From contig NZ_LZIR01000070.1 of the NCBI RefSeq assembly GCF_001667035.1, positions 1-64,000 on the forward strand: 64,000 nt of DNA. The letters are read 5' to 3'. Position 1 is the first letter of the stretch; the number at the start of each line of letters is the position of its first letter. Source of the stretch: Mycobacterium sp. 852002-51057_SCH5723018. GTDB taxonomy: Bacteria > Actinomycetota > Actinomycetes > Mycobacteriales > Mycobacteriaceae. The notes beneath the pieces are model-generated. The model was not told the DNA's origin, searched no databases, and saw only the letters and a program-made list of their open reading frames with translations. Positions 7,222-16,990 of this stretch are shown here, in pieces. A program made the translations under genes and the position numbers.

Positions 7222-10118
7222 GCAACGATCAACAGTCGCGGCCCCGTACGCCGCACACCATCCGCCGGCTTGCGCTGCCGATCCTGCTGTTCTGGGTGGC
7301 GCTGGCCGCCATCACCAACATCGCGGTGCCGCAGCTGGAAGACGTTGGCAAGACACACAATGTGGCGCTGAATTCGCCCGACGCGCCGTCGCTGAAGGCG
7401 ATCAAGCGCATTGGTCAAAAGTTTCAGGAGTTCGACACCGACAGCCAGGCGATGATCGTCCTGGAAGGCGACAAGCCGCTCGGCGCGGACGCCCACCGGT
7501 TTTATGACGAGATGGTCCGCAAGCTCGAGCAGGACAAGAAGCACGTCGAGCACGTCCAGGACTTCTGGGGAGACACCCTGACCGCTGCGGGCTCGCAGAG
7601 CAGCGACGGCAAGGCCGCCTACGTCCAGCTGTTCCTCGCGGGCAATCAAGGCTCGGCGTTGGCCAATGAGGGCGTGGGCTCCGTCCGCGACATCGTCGAG
7701 CACATGCAACCACCGCCCGGTATCAAGGTCTATGTGACCGGCGCGGCGCCGCTCATCTCCGATCAATTCGACGTGGGCAGCAAGGGCACCGCGAAGGTCA
7801 CGGCGATCACCGTCGGGGTGATCGCGGTGATGTTGCTGTTCGTATACCGTTCCATCTTCACGATGCTGCTCGTGCTCGTCACGGTGCTAATCGAAATGTC
7901 CGCCGCCCGCGGGATCGTCGCCTTTCTGGGTAACGCCGGGGTTATCGGCTTGTCGACGTACGCGACCAACCTCCTGACGTTGCTGGTGATCGCCGCCGGA
8001 ACGGACTACGCAATATTTATCGTCGGCCGCTATCAGGAAGCGCGGTGGGCCGGCGAGGACAAGGAAACCGCCTTCTACACGATGTTTCGGGGGACGGCCC
8101 ACATCGTCTTGGGTTCGGGCCTGACCGTCGCCGGCGCGGTGTTCTGTCTAGCCTTCACCCGGCTGCCCTACTTCCAAAGTCTCGGAATCCCAGCCGCTCT
8201 CGGCATCCTCGTTGCGCTGTTCGCCTCGCTCACGCTGGGCCCGGTGGTGCTCACTCTGGGCGCCGCCCTGGGCGTCTTCGACCCGAAACGCGCGATGAGA
8301 ACCCGCGGCTGGCGGCGGATCGGCACTGCCATCGTGCGATGGCCGGCCCCCATTCTCGTCGCGGCGTGCGCCCTGGCCCTCGTGGGCCTGCTCGCGTTGC
8401 CCGGATACAAGACGAGTTACGACACTCGCCCCTACATGCCCCAAAGCGCGCCGGCCAACGTCGGCTACACCGCCGCCGAGAAGCATTTCTCGCGCGCCCG
8501 GCTGGAGCCCGAGTTGCTCATGGTCGAAACGGATCACGACATGCGCAACCCGGCCGACATGCTGATCGTGGACCGGGTGGCCAAGGCGGTGTTTCACGTC
8601 CCGGGCGTCGCCCAGGTGCAGACGATCACCAGGCCCCTGGGCACCCCACTCGACCACAGCTCGCTCGCCTTTGTGGTCAGCAATCAGAGCGCCGCCCAGC
8701 AGGAGAACCTGACGTACCAGCGGGACCGAGCCGACGACCTGCTCAAGCAGGCCGGCGAATTATCCAAGACGATCGACATTTTGAAGCAGCAGTACGCCCT
8801 GCAGCAGCAGCTGGCCGCCGCCACCCACGCCGAGACCCAGAGCTTCCACGATACCGTCGACACGATCAGGGACCTGCGGGACAAGATCGCCAACTTCGAC
8901 GACTTCTTCCGGCCGATCCGCAGCTATTTCTATTGGGAGAGGCATTGCTTCGACATCCCGGCGTGCTGGGCGATCCGCTCGGTCCTTGATGCCCTCGACG
9001 GTATCGATCAGCTCACCGAGAAGTTCGAAAACCTCACGGCCACCCTGGACAAGCTCGACGCGTTGCAGCCGAAACTGGTGGCGCTCATACCACCGCAGAT
9101 CGACAGCCAGGAGACCAATCGCGAATTGACGTTGGCGAGCCACGCCACCCAGTCGGGTATCAACGCACAGACGCAGGCGGCGATCGACAATGCGACGGCG
9201 CTGGGTCGAGCCTTCGACGCGGCCAAGAATGACGACACCTTCTATCTGCCTCCCGAGGTTTTCAACAACCCCGACTTCAAGCGCGGGCTGAAACTGTTCC
9301 TCTCCCCCGACGGCAAGGCGGTCCGGATGATCGTCACCCATGACGGCGATCCCGCGACCCCCCAAGGCATCTCACACATCGACCCGATCACCAGGGCGGC
9401 GCACGAGGCCCTGAAGGGCACGCCGATGGCCGACGCCCAGATCTACATTGGCGGCACCGCGGCGACGTACAAGGACATCCAGGACGGCGCCAAGTACGAC
9501 CTGATGATCGTGGGGCTCGCCGCGCTCGCCCTCATCCTGCTGATCATGATGATTATCACGCGCAGCCTGATCGCCGCGCTCGTCATCGTGGGCACGGTGG
9601 CGCTTTCGCTGGGCGCCTCGTTCGGGCTGTCGGTGCTGGTGTGGCAGTACATGTTCGGCATCAAGCTGTATTGGGTGGTGCTGGCGCTGGCCGTGATCCT
9701 GCTGCTGGCCGTTGGATCCGACTACAACCTTCTGTTGATCTCCCGGTTCAAGGAAGAAATCCACGCCGGGCTCAAAACTGGCATCATTCGCTCGATGGCC
9801 GGCTCCGGCTCGGTGGTCACCTCCGCCGGACTGGTATTCGCAGTCACCATGTGCGCGTTCGTGTTCAGCGGTTTTCAAGTGCTGGGTCAGATCGGGACCA
9901 CCATCGGCCTCGGGCTGTTGTTCGACACGCTGATCGTGCGGTCGTTCATGACGCCTTCTGTCGCAACGCTTCTGGGGCGCTGGTTCTGGTGGCCGCAGCG
10001 GGTGCGGCCGCGCCCGGCCAGCACGATGCTTCAGCCCTACGGGTCACGCGCGGCGGTGCGCCAGTTGCTGCTGTGGGAAGACGGCGACACGGCGGTGATG
10101 CCGGCCAAGGCTCGCTAG
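7218..10118 (+). CDS. MmpL-family RND lipid transporter
   Basis: A 966-residue inner-membrane transporter with the MmpL plan: TM1, a large periplasmic loop, TM2-6, a second long periplasmic loop rich in coiled-coil-like Gln/Leu stretches (about residues 490-690), then TM7-12. The proton-relay Asp-Tyr pairs are present in GTDYAIF (near residue 260) and GSDYNLL (near 833). It lacks the long cytoplasmic tail of the LOS-locus MmpL at 40.5 kb. The length and the mmpS partner resemble the MmpL1/2/4/5-type group. The stop is directly followed, with no gap, by the converging stop of the SRPBCC gene. The whole unit is an insertion relative to the M. tuberculosis order. The substrate is unknown. Confidence 0.95.
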   Translation: MSNDQQSRPRTPHTIRRLALPILLFWVALAAITNIAVPQLEDVGKTHNVALNSPDAPSLKAIKRIGQKFQEFDTDSQAMIVLEGDKPLGADAHRFYDEMVRKLEQDKKHVEHVQDFWGDTLTAAGSQSSDGKAAYVQLFLAGNQGSALANEGVGSVRDIVEHMQPPPGIKVYVTGAAPLISDQFDVGSKGTAKVTAITVGVIAVMLLFVYRSIFTMLLVLVTVLIEMSAARGIVAFLGNAGVIGLSTYATNLLTLLVIAAGTDYAIFIVGRYQEARWAGEDKETAFYTMFRGTAHIVLGSGLTVAGAVFCLAFTRLPYFQSLGIPAALGILVALFASLTLGPVVLTLGAALGVFDPKRAMRTRGWRRIGTAIVRWPAPILVAACALALVGLLALPGYKTSYDTRPYMPQSAPANVGYTAAEKHFSRARLEPELLMVETDHDMRNPADMLIVDRVAKAVFHVPGVAQVQTITRPLGTPLDHSSLAFVVSNQSAAQQENLTYQRDRADDLLKQAGELSKTIDILKQQYALQQQLAAATHAETQSFHDTVDTIRDLRDKIANFDDFFRPIRSYFYWERHCFDIPACWAIRSVLDALDGIDQLTEKFENLTATLDKLDALQPKLVALIPPQIDSQETNRELTLASHATQSGINAQTQAAIDNATALGRAFDAAKNDDTFYLPPEVFNNPDFKRGLKLFLSPDGKAVRMIVTHDGDPATPQGISHIDPITRAAHEALKGTPMADAQIYIGGTAATYKDIQDGAKYDLMIVGLAALALILLIMMIITRSLIAALVIVGTVALSLGASFGLSVLVWQYMFGIKLYWVVLALAVILLLAVGSDYNLLLISRFKEEIHAGLKTGIIRSMAGSGSVVTSAGLVFAVTMCAFVFSGFQVLGQIGTTIGLGLLFDTLIVRSFMTPSVATLLGRWFWWPQRVRPRPASTMLQPYGSRAAVRQLLLWEDGDTAVMPAKAR

Positions 10119-10550
10119 CTATCCGTAGAGCTCGACGAACTGCCGCAGCGACTTCTGCACGTCGCCCTTGACCGCGCGGGCCGCGGCCGAGCCCACCGGA
10201 CCGAACAACGGACGCCCGCCCAGCTCGAGCCGCAGGCCAAGGGTCGACCCCTCCTTCGCGGGCCGAACCGTCAGCCGCACAGCGTATTTCGCTCCGCCCT
10301 TGCCGGATCCCTCCATCGCGACCTCGTGCGGCGGGTCCCACTTCGTCACCGTCCACGTGACCCGGTTGCGCAGCCCTTTCGAACGCGCCACGCCCACGAT
10401 CTGGGTCCCTTCGGTGATCTCGTCGGGCAGCTCGCTGCGCCACCCCTCGTGCATGACGAGCCAATCGCCCAGCTCCGACAAGTCCGACACGTGGTCCCAC
10501 ATGTCCTGCGGGGTCATCGGCAAGTCGGTGGTCATGTCAACGGAGGCCAT
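10119..10550 (-). CDS. SRPBCC (START-like) family protein, Rv1546-like
   Basis: Starting at the ATG at 10550 gives 143 residues, the length I recall for Rv1546; the frame is open further to 10640 but that part lacks family features. The product has the polyketide-cyclase/dehydrase type fold pattern: [26 protein letters not shown] at the N-terminus, then [17 protein letters not shown], then a C-terminal amphipathic helix. These small cytosolic proteins bind hydrophobic ligands in an internal pocket; no catalytic residues can be assigned. In M. tuberculosis it is next to dnaE1. Here the tetR-mmpS-mmpL block separates them. Confidence 0.8.
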   Translation of the reverse strand: MASVDMTTDLPMTPQDMWDHVSDLSELGDWLVMHEGWRSELPDEITEGTQIVGVARSKGLRNRVTWTVTKWDPPHEVAMEGSGKGGAKYAVRLTVRPAKEGSTLGLRLELGGRPLFGPVGSAAARAVKGDVQKSLRQFVELYG

Positions 10551-10730
10551 GGCCTTGAGCCTAGCCCGAAGGTTCGTCACACCCGCCACATTGGCCCCTG
10601 GCCGGAGGAGACATCCTTCTTGTCCACCTACGCGCGACAATCCGGGCGCGCAGGAAGCTGTCGCGCTGAGGCGGACAAATCATCGACCGCCCCGAGCCAG
10701 AGACTCAAGTGGCGGCCGTTACCAAGGAGC

Positions 10731-11534
10731 TCATCGCGTCGGCCCCCCGCGGAACCGGTTGCCGATCCGGATCCCGGGCAGCAGCAGGCTGCGCGGTACG
10801 AACCGGCCGCCGGTGCTGACCACCTTGGGCACGATGCCGGGCACCACGCTGCGCTTGCCGGCCAGCATCCCGCCGATGGCCGCCTCGGCGACATCGTGCG
10901 GCGAGACCTGCGCGAGCGGAACACTGAACCGCTCGGCGTTGGCGATCTCGGCCCATTCCGTCGGCACCGGGCCCGGGCACAGCACCGTGACCGACACGCC
11001 CGTCCCGTGCAGCTCCTCGTGCACGGCCTCGGAGAAGGTCTGCACGAACGCCTTGGTCGCCGAATACACCGCCATGTAGGGCATCGGCTGGAATCCGGCG
11101 ATCGAGGCGATGTTCATCACCGCCCCGGCACCGCGTTCGATCATGCCGGGCAGGGCGGCGTGGGTGAGCTCCATCAACACCAGCGCGTTGAGGACCACTT
11201 CTTCGCTCTCGCGTTCCAGCGGCAGCGTGTGAAAGACGCCGCTGGTGCCGAAACCGGCGCTGTTGCACAGGCCGGCGATCGGTTCATTGCGGAGCCGGTC
11301 CGCCAACTTGGCGCGGGCCTTCGTGTCGCTGAGGTCGAGCGGCAGCACCTCCACCGCCACCGAGTACTCCATGCCCACCTCGTTGGCGAGTTCGTCCAGG
11401 CGCTCGCGGCGCCGGGCGACCAGCAACAGCGGGAAGCCGCGGCGGGCCAGGCCGCGGGCCAGCTCGGCGCCGATCCCCGATGAGGCTCCGGTGATGACGA
11501 CGGTCGTATCTGTGTCGGGTTTTGGCAGACTCAC
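10731..11534 (-). CDS. Short-chain dehydrogenase, Rv1544-like ketoacyl reductase
   Basis: The GTG at 11534, five bases beyond the stop of the upstream SDR gene, gives 267 residues, the length I recall for Rv1544. A classical SDR: cofactor motif TGASSGIG near residues 14-21, NSAGFG (NAG motif variant), active-site SIAGFQPMPYMAVYSATK with Ser, Tyr and Lys in the Y.x3.K arrangement, and the GPVPTEW motif after it. NADP(H) preference is suggested by the Arg-rich stretch after the second strand (ARRRERL). The substrate is probably a keto- or hydroxyacyl lipid. It is co-transcribed with the adjacent reductase gene upstream. Confidence 0.9.
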   Translation of the reverse strand: MSLPKPDTDTTVVITGASSGIGAELARGLARRGFPLLLVARRRERLDELANEVGMEYSVAVEVLPLDLSDTKARAKLADRLRNEPIAGLCNSAGFGTSGVFHTLPLERESEEVVLNALVLMELTHAALPGMIERGAGAVMNIASIAGFQPMPYMAVYSATKAFVQTFSEAVHEELHGTGVSVTVLCPGPVPTEWAEIANAERFSVPLAQVSPHDVAEAAIGGMLAGKRSVVPGIVPKVVSTGGRFVPRSLLLPGIRIGNRFRGGPTR

Positions 11535-11538
11535 GGCG

Positions 11539-12558
11539 TCACCAATGGATTCCGCGGGTCGCCCGCACGAAGGTCTCGCTTCGTTGGTCGAAAGGCTTTG
11601 CGTCGCTGGCAGATTCGCCGCCTTTGGCGGCATCGGAGTCTTCGAACATGACGAACGCGCGGTTGCGCAGGCGGTCCATGACCGCCGGGTTGAGCGCGTC
11701 GGCGACGGCGGCGAATTGCCCGAACGGCGAGCTCGCGCGCCGGGGCCGGTGCACGATCGCGTCGGTGATCACGCCGGCCGCCTGATCCGGCGTCAGCGCC
11801 GGGAACTTGTCGTACATGGTGGTCGGACTGATCATCGGCGTGCGCACCAGCGCCATGTGCACCGTGGTGAATTTGACGTTGTCGTTCACGACTTCGGCCT
11901 GCACGGCGTCGCACAGGCTGTCCAGCGCGGCCTTGCTGGCGATGTAGGCGCCGAAGCGCGGCGCGCGGGTCTGCACGCCCACCGAGGAGACGTTGACGAT
12001 GTGCCCGAAGCCGCGCTCCCGCATCCCGGGGATGAACTTGAGGATCAGCTGCACGGCGCCGAGATAGTTCAGCTGCATCGTCCGCTGGTAGTCGTGAATG
12101 CGGTCGTAGGACAGCTCCAGCGAGCGCCGAATGGACTTCCCCGCGTTGTTGATCAGGACGTCCACACCGCCGAGGTCATCGAGCACCTTGTCGGCCATCG
12201 CGGCGATGGCGTCCATATCGGTCAGGTCGCACGGGTAGATGTGGGCGATGCCCCCGTCGCCGCGGATCTCGTCGGCGACCTTCTCGAGGTTTTCCCGGGT
12301 CCGGGCGACCAGGACCACCTCGCCGCCCGACTCGGCGATCTTCTTGGCGGCGGCCTCCCCGATGCCCGACGACCCCCCGGTGATGAGGATGGTCTTGCCC
12401 TGCACGGCATCGGCAACCGTGCGGCCCTGCACCACGTCGAGCAGATTCCTCAGATAGAACGGCCGATATCGCCCGGCCGAGTTCGGGGTGTTGATGATGC
12501 TGGAGACCGCCGCGATCGGCTTTTCCACCAAGCTCGTCAAGTCACCAAAAAGATTCAC
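11539..12558 (-). CDS. Acyl-CoA reductase-type SDR, Rv1543-like
   Basis: A 339-residue SDR with an N-terminal extension of about 50 residues before ILITGGSSGIGEA (cofactor motif). NNAGKSI, then NVSSVGVQTRAPRFGAYIASK carry the Asn, Ser, Tyr and Lys of the catalytic set. The C-terminal region (HRPRRASSPFGQF, then LNPAVMDRLRNRAF) matches mycobacterial Rv1543/AcrA1-like proteins annotated as fatty acyl-CoA reductases that make aldehydes for wax or mycolate metabolism. It is the first gene of a two-gene minus-strand operon with the SDR at 10731-11534 (4 bp apart). Biochemical assignment rests on family resemblance. Confidence 0.88.
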   Translation of the reverse strand: MNLFGDLTSLVEKPIAAVSSIINTPNSAGRYRPFYLRNLLDVVQGRTVADAVQGKTILITGGSSGIGEAAAKKIAESGGEVVLVARTRENLEKVADEIRGDGGIAHIYPCDLTDMDAIAAMADKVLDDLGGVDVLINNAGKSIRRSLELSYDRIHDYQRTMQLNYLGAVQLILKFIPGMRERGFGHIVNVSSVGVQTRAPRFGAYIASKAALDSLCDAVQAEVVNDNVKFTTVHMALVRTPMISPTTMYDKFPALTPDQAAGVITDAIVHRPRRASSPFGQFAAVADALNPAVMDRLRNRAFVMFEDSDAAKGGESASDAKPFDQRSETFVRATRGIHW

Positions 12559-12790
12559 CGGTTTCCCCCTCGATGTTCGTCCCCGTGGGCGCTGTGACGT
12601 GGGTCATAAAACCTAACCTATGCCATTGGTGGGCCACCAGATGCAGATTGCCGCCAAGTAAACGGGTTTTGCGTCTCACACGGCGGTCCGCAGCACGGCC
12701 ACGTGAGCGCAATCGGCTTGTTACACACCGCAATCCGTGTGTGATCGCGCACTAACTGAGGGGCAACGCCCAGATGTTCCAATCGACATC

Positions 12791-13195
12791 ATGAAAATGC
12801 TGGCGCGCTTCCGCAAACCCGAGCCGGCCACGATCTACGAGCGGATCGGCGGGCACGAGGCCCTCGAAGTGGTGGTCGAGGACTTCTACGCGCGCGTGCT
12901 CGCCGACCATCAACTGTCGGGCTTTTTCGCCGGGACGAACATGAACCGCCTCAAAGGCAAGCAGGTCGAGTTCTTCGCGGCCGCCCTCGGCGGCCCCGAG
13001 CCCTACACCGGCGCACCGATGAAACAGGTGCACCAGGGACGCGGAATCACCATGCACCACTTCAGCCTGGTGGCCGGACACCTGGCCGAGGCGCTGGCCG
13101 CCGCCGGGGTGCCGTCGGCGACCGTCACCGACATCCTCGGCGCCATCGCGCCGCTGGCCCCCGACATCGTGTCGGCGGAGACCAGCACGGTCTGA
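12791..13195 (+). CDS. glbN: Truncated haemoglobin N (group I)
   Basis: I chose the ATG at 12791 (134 residues), because [12 protein letters not shown] aligns without gaps to the start of M. tuberculosis GlbN, including the short basic pre-A helix. The group I 2/2 fold is evident: [24 protein letters not shown] (Tyr B10 in the FY pair), [24 protein letters not shown] and [15 protein letters not shown] with the proximal His F8. In M. tuberculosis this protein detoxifies nitric oxide by dioxygenation in the cytosol. It is transcribed alone, divergent from the acyl reductase operon with a 232-bp gap. The lprI lipoprotein gene that follows glbN in M. tuberculosis is not here. Confidence 0.96.
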   Translation: MKMLARFRKPEPATIYERIGGHEALEVVVEDFYARVLADHQLSGFFAGTNMNRLKGKQVEFFAAALGGPEPYTGAPMKQVHQGRGITMHHFSLVAGHLAEALAAAGVPSATVTDILGAIAPLAPDIVSAETSTV

Positions 13196-13256
13196 ACGCG
13201 GCACCACGAAGCCCTTCACTCGGGCAGGAATCGAGTAGCCGACTACTCACGCGTCG

Positions 13257-14546
13257 TTGGCGAACCAGAGCAACGATGGCGTCGTGGCTAGCACGAGCGT
13301 TGACACGATGCCTCCACGAAGTTGCCCGAACGTCTTCGACGCTGGGTTGCCCACCTTGGCGTACGAGCACCTGGACGATCCCGCCGAGGCGCATCGGCTG
13401 ATCGCGCAGGCCCGCGCGCGGGCGCCGGTGGCGATGGGCACCCACGGACCAGAGCTGCTGACCTACGAGCTGGTCCGCGGCGTGCTGCGCGACCCACGCT
13501 TCCGCGTGCCCCAAGGGATGTTCCTTGCGTCCCAAGGCATTACCTCCGGCGCACTGTGGGACCGGGTGGCGACGAATCTGATCAGTCTGGACGGCAGCGA
13601 ACACCACCGGCTGCGTCGCCTCATCTCCAAAGCCTTCACGCCCCGCGCCACGGCCCGGCTGGACGCGACGATCACCGGCGTCATCACCGGCCTGGTCGAC
13701 CAGCACGCCGGCTCGGGGCACTGCGATGTGGTCGCCGACATCGCCCGCCAATATCCCATCCCGATCATCTGCGCGCTGCTCGGCGCTCCGGCTGAGGACT
13801 GGGAGCTGTTTTCCGACTGGGCCGACGACATTTTCAAGGTCTTCGACTGGAACGTCGCCGCGCACGAGGCAACCATTCTGGCGGCGTGGGACGAACTCGA
13901 CGCCTACATCGACGACATGGTTGGCCGCCGGCGCCATACCCTGACCGACGACCTCATCTCGGAGCTGATCCGCGCCGAGGACCACGGCGATCACCTCAGC
14001 ACCGAAGAGCTGCGGATGCTGGTAGCGGGGCTGCTGATGGCGGGCACCGACACCACGCGAAACCAGTTGGCGGCCTCCGTGCATGCGCTGTGTGATCACC
14101 CCGACCAGTGGGCACTGCTGGCCGAGCACCCCGAGCTCGCACCGAACGCCGTCGAGGAGACGATGCGCCATTCGCCGATCGCGGCCGGGGCCCTGCGCCT
14201 TGCGATGGAGGATGTTGAGCTGGCGGGCGTCACGATCCCCGCGGGCACGCTGGTCATCGCCAACACCGCTGCCGCCAACCGCGATCCGTCCGTTTACGAC
14301 GATCCTGATCGGCTGGATATCACGCGTGCGGGCGCGCCGGCGATGCAGACCTTCGGCGCAGGCGCGCACTACTGCCTGGGCGCCAATCTCGCCAGGCTCG
14401 AACTCGCCGAAGCTCTGGCCATCATGGCGCGGCGCATGCCGGGCGCCCGGCGTACCGCCACCGCACCCTGGAAACCGCTGACCGGGCTGAGCGGCCCGAT
14501 CACCCTGCCCATCGAGTTCGACGTTCTTGAAGTGCTGGCCTGGTAG
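13257..14546 (+). CDS. Cytochrome P450
   Basis: A 429-residue bacterial P450 with all hallmark motifs: I-helix AGTDTTRN (near residue 262), K-helix EETMR (E.x2.R), and the haem-binding loop FGAGAHYCLG near residue 365 with the axial Cys. It has no membrane anchor or fused reductase, so it needs separate ferredoxin and reductase partners, neither of which is nearby. Starts at 13284 (GTG) or 13308 (ATG) are also possible; the conserved fold begins only around FDAGLPTLAYEHL. I cannot assign a CYP family or substrate. With the following methyltransferase gene it occupies the place where M. tuberculosis has lprI, so the pair is an accessory insertion. Confidence 0.93.
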   Translation: MANQSNDGVVASTSVDTMPPRSCPNVFDAGLPTLAYEHLDDPAEAHRLIAQARARAPVAMGTHGPELLTYELVRGVLRDPRFRVPQGMFLASQGITSGALWDRVATNLISLDGSEHHRLRRLISKAFTPRATARLDATITGVITGLVDQHAGSGHCDVVADIARQYPIPIICALLGAPAEDWELFSDWADDIFKVFDWNVAAHEATILAAWDELDAYIDDMVGRRRHTLTDDLISELIRAEDHGDHLSTEELRMLVAGLLMAGTDTTRNQLAASVHALCDHPDQWALLAEHPELAPNAVEETMRHSPIAAGALRLAMEDVELAGVTIPAGTLVIANTAAANRDPSVYDDPDRLDITRAGAPAMQTFGAGAHYCLGANLARLELAEALAIMARRMPGARRTATAPWKPLTGLSGPITLPIEFDVLEVLAW

Positions 14547-14595
14547 CCAGGCGTAGCGCGTTTCCGATTTGGCGTTGGGGCGCACAATGCAATGC

Positions 14596-15354
14596 ATGCC
14601 CCGCACATTCGAAGACCTGATCTCGGAAGCCGATTCGGTATCCGTTGACGGCTGGGACTTCTCCTGGCTCGACGGACGTGCGAGCGAAGAACGGCCGTCG
14701 TGGGGCTATCAGCGGTCGCTCAGCACCCGCTTGGCGACGGTCACGACCGGGCTGGACATTCACACCGGCGGCGGGGAGGTGTTGTCGGGCGCCGGACCGT
14801 TTCCGCCCGCCATGGTGGCCATCGAGACGTGGCCTCCGAACGCTGCCCTGGCAACCAAACGCCTGCATCCCCTCGGCGTGGTACTCGTGGCGACCCGCGA
14901 CGAGCCGCCGTTGCCGTTCGCCGATGAAGCGTTCGACCTGGTGACCACCCGGCATCCGATCTCGGTGTGGTGGAGCGAGATCCGTCGGGTGCTCCGACCG
15001 GGCGGCACCTACTTCGCGCAACACATCGGACCCGCCACGATGGGCGAGCTCGTCGAGTACTTCATCGGGCCGCAGCCGGAGAAGTGGGCCGAGTTCCACC
15101 CGGACTCGGTCCGCGCGCAGGCAGAAAGCGCGGGGCTGGAGATCGTGGACCTGCGCATGGAGCGGCTACGCGCCGAGTTCTTCGACATCGGCGCCGTCGT
15201 CTACTTCCTGCGCAAGGTGGTGTGGACGGTGCCGGACTTCACCGTGGCGCGCTATCGGGACCGGCTGCGGGAACTTCACGAGCGGATCGAGGCGGAGGGG
15301 CCGTTCGTCGCGCACCCGACGAGGGTGCTCGTCGAAGCCCGCAAGCCGGGGTGA
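14596..15354 (+). CDS. SAM-dependent methyltransferase-like protein
   Basis: Starting from the ATG at 14596 (others at 14587 and 14569) gives 252 residues. A class I methyltransferase pattern is present but weak at the cofactor loop: LDIHTGGGEVLSG replaces the usual E/D.G.G.G motif, followed by LPFADEAFDLVTTRH and LRPGGTYFAQH, the methyltransferase type 11 motifs. The C-terminal part (FFDIGAVVYFLRKVVWTVPDF) matches a common actinobacterial family of unknown substrate. It follows the P450 gene by 50 bp in the same direction and may modify the same compound. It converges end to end, with no gap, on the pseudouridine synthase gene. Confidence 0.8.
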   Translation: MPRTFEDLISEADSVSVDGWDFSWLDGRASEERPSWGYQRSLSTRLATVTTGLDIHTGGGEVLSGAGPFPPAMVAIETWPPNAALATKRLHPLGVVLVATRDEPPLPFADEAFDLVTTRHPISVWWSEIRRVLRPGGTYFAQHIGPATMGELVEYFIGPQPEKWAEFHPDSVRAQAESAGLEIVDLRMERLRAEFFDIGAVVYFLRKVVWTVPDFTVARYRDRLRELHERIEAEGPFVAHPTRVLVEARKPG

Positions 15355-16284
15355 TCAGCCCTCGTCCCGCAACACGTCCAGCGCGTGCTGCAGGTCGGGC
15401 GGGTACGGGCTGACGATCTCCATTCGCCTGCCATCGGCCGGGTGCGCGAAGGACAGCGACCGCGCGTGCAGCCATTGTCGTTCCAGCCCAAGCCTTTTCG
15501 CCAGCGTCGGGTCGGCACCGTACACCAGGTCGCCGCAGCAGGGGTGATGCAGCGCCGAGAAGTGCACCCGAATCTGATGCGTGCGGCCGGTTTCCAGGTG
15601 CACGTCGAGCAGGCTGGCCGCCACGAACGCTTCCAGGGTGTCGTAGTGGGTGAGGCTATGCCGGCCGTCCTTGGTGACCGCGAACTTCCACTCGCCGCCG
15701 CGGTGCCTACCGATCGGCGCGTCGATCGTGCCGCTGGACGGATCGGGATGTCCCTGCACCAGCGCGTGGTAGCGCTTGTCGACGGTGCGGTATTTGAACG
15801 CCCGCTTGAGCACCGTGTAGGCGCGCTCTGACAGCGCCACCACCATCACCCCCGAGGTCCCGACGTCGAGGCGGTGCACGATGCCCTGCCGCTCGGGCAC
15901 ACCGGACGTGGTGATCCGGTAGCCGGCGGCGGCCAGGCCGCCCAGCACCGTCGGCCCGGTCCAGCCCACCGACGCGTGCGCGGCCACCGCCGCGGGCTTG
16001 TCGACGGCGACGATGTCGTCGTCGGAGTACAGGATCGTCATGCCCTCTATGTCGACGGGCGTGTTCTCCAGCGGCGCCGGCGCGTCCGGCAGGCGCACCC
16101 GCAGCCACGCCCCGCCGGTCAGGCGATCGGACTTACCCGCCTGCACCCCGTCCAGTTCGACGCCGCCGTCCTCGGCCAGCGTGGCCGCGGCGTTGCGCGA
16201 CAGGCCCAACAGGCGGGCCAGCCCGGCGTCGACGCGCATGCCCGCCAGGCCCTCCGGAACGGGCATCGAACGCTCAGCGGTCAA
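15355..16284 (-). CDS. rluD: RluA/RluD-family rRNA pseudouridine synthase
   Basis: A 309-residue protein, about the length of Rv1540. An N-terminal S4-like RNA-binding domain ([21 protein letters not shown]) precedes the catalytic domain, whose signature HRLDVGTSG carries the nucleophilic Asp. Further motifs are [20 protein letters not shown] and [10 protein letters not shown]. It isomerises specific uridines in 23S rRNA; the exact sites are not deducible, and the symbol follows annotation habit for the family. It lies 55 bp downstream of lspA on the same strand, the conserved lspA-rluD actinobacterial pair, so both are likely one operon. Confidence 0.92.
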   Translation of the reverse strand: MTAERSMPVPEGLAGMRVDAGLARLLGLSRNAAATLAEDGGVELDGVQAGKSDRLTGGAWLRVRLPDAPAPLENTPVDIEGMTILYSDDDIVAVDKPAAVAAHASVGWTGPTVLGGLAAAGYRITTSGVPERQGIVHRLDVGTSGVMVVALSERAYTVLKRAFKYRTVDKRYHALVQGHPDPSSGTIDAPIGRHRGGEWKFAVTKDGRHSLTHYDTLEAFVAASLLDVHLETGRTHQIRVHFSALHHPCCGDLVYGADPTLAKRLGLERQWLHARSLSFAHPADGRRMEIVSPYPPDLQHALDVLRDEG

Positions 16285-16339
16285 TTGCGCCGCTCCTCCT
16301 CATCGCTACGCTCTGCATCGTCGCTGGCGGCGGGCCCCA

Positions 16340-16939
16340 TCAGCGCTGGTCGGCCTTTCGGCGCCCCAGATCGGGCTTGCGGCGACCCACGATGTCGAAG
16401 TCGTAGCCGAAAATCGACAGCACCACCAGCAGGATGGCCCCGCCGACCACCGACGGGTCGGCGACGTTGAAGACCGGCCACCAGCCCACCGAGAGGAAGT
16501 CCACGACGTGGCCGCGCAGCGGCCCGGGCGCGCGGAAGAAGCGGTCGACCAGGTTGCCCATGGCCCCGCCCAGGATCATCCCCAGGCCGACGGCCCACCA
16601 CGGCGACACCAGCCGCCGCCCCATCCAGACGATGCCGACCACCACACCCGTGGCGATCAGCGTCAGCACCCACGTGTAACCGGTGGCCATCGAGAACGCC
16701 GCGCCCGAATTGCGCACCAGCGTCCAGGTCACGGTGTCGCCGATGATCGACACCGGCTGGCCGGGCGGCAGCAGCTTGACCGCAAGCACCTTGGTCACGA
16801 TGTCCAGGGTCAGCACCACCGCCGCGACCGACAGCAGCAGGCGCAACCTGCGCGACGACGCCGCGGCCGCCGGTTCGGCCACCTCATCGGCGTCCCCGGC
16901 CTCCGCCGGCTCGGCCGGTCCTGTTCGTTCCTCGGGCAC
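16340..16939 (-). CDS. lspA: Lipoprotein signal peptidase (signal peptidase II)
   Basis: I placed the start at the GTG at 16939, giving 199 residues with the acidic N-terminal tail seen in mycobacterial LspA; the frame is open much further upstream but only as antisense of ansA. Four membrane segments are visible (about residues 32-52, 90-110, 115-135, 165-185). The catalytic aspartates lie in NLVDRFF and in the [11 protein letters not shown] segment, and VRNSGAAFS is the third family motif. The enzyme cleaves lipidated prolipoproteins, such as the LpqH-like product here. The divergent gap to ansA is about 50-70 bp. Confidence 0.95.
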   Translation of the reverse strand: MPEERTGPAEPAEAGDADEVAEPAAAASSRRLRLLLSVAAVVLTLDIVTKVLAVKLLPPGQPVSIIGDTVTWTLVRNSGAAFSMATGYTWVLTLIATGVVVGIVWMGRRLVSPWWAVGLGMILGGAMGNLVDRFFRAPGPLRGHVVDFLSVGWWPVFNVADPSVVGGAILLVVLSIFGYDFDIVGRRKPDLGRRKADQR

Positions 16940-16990
16940 TCCCCCATCTTCCCTTAGTGCGGACGCTGCCTCGCCGGAGCCCGTGCGCGA

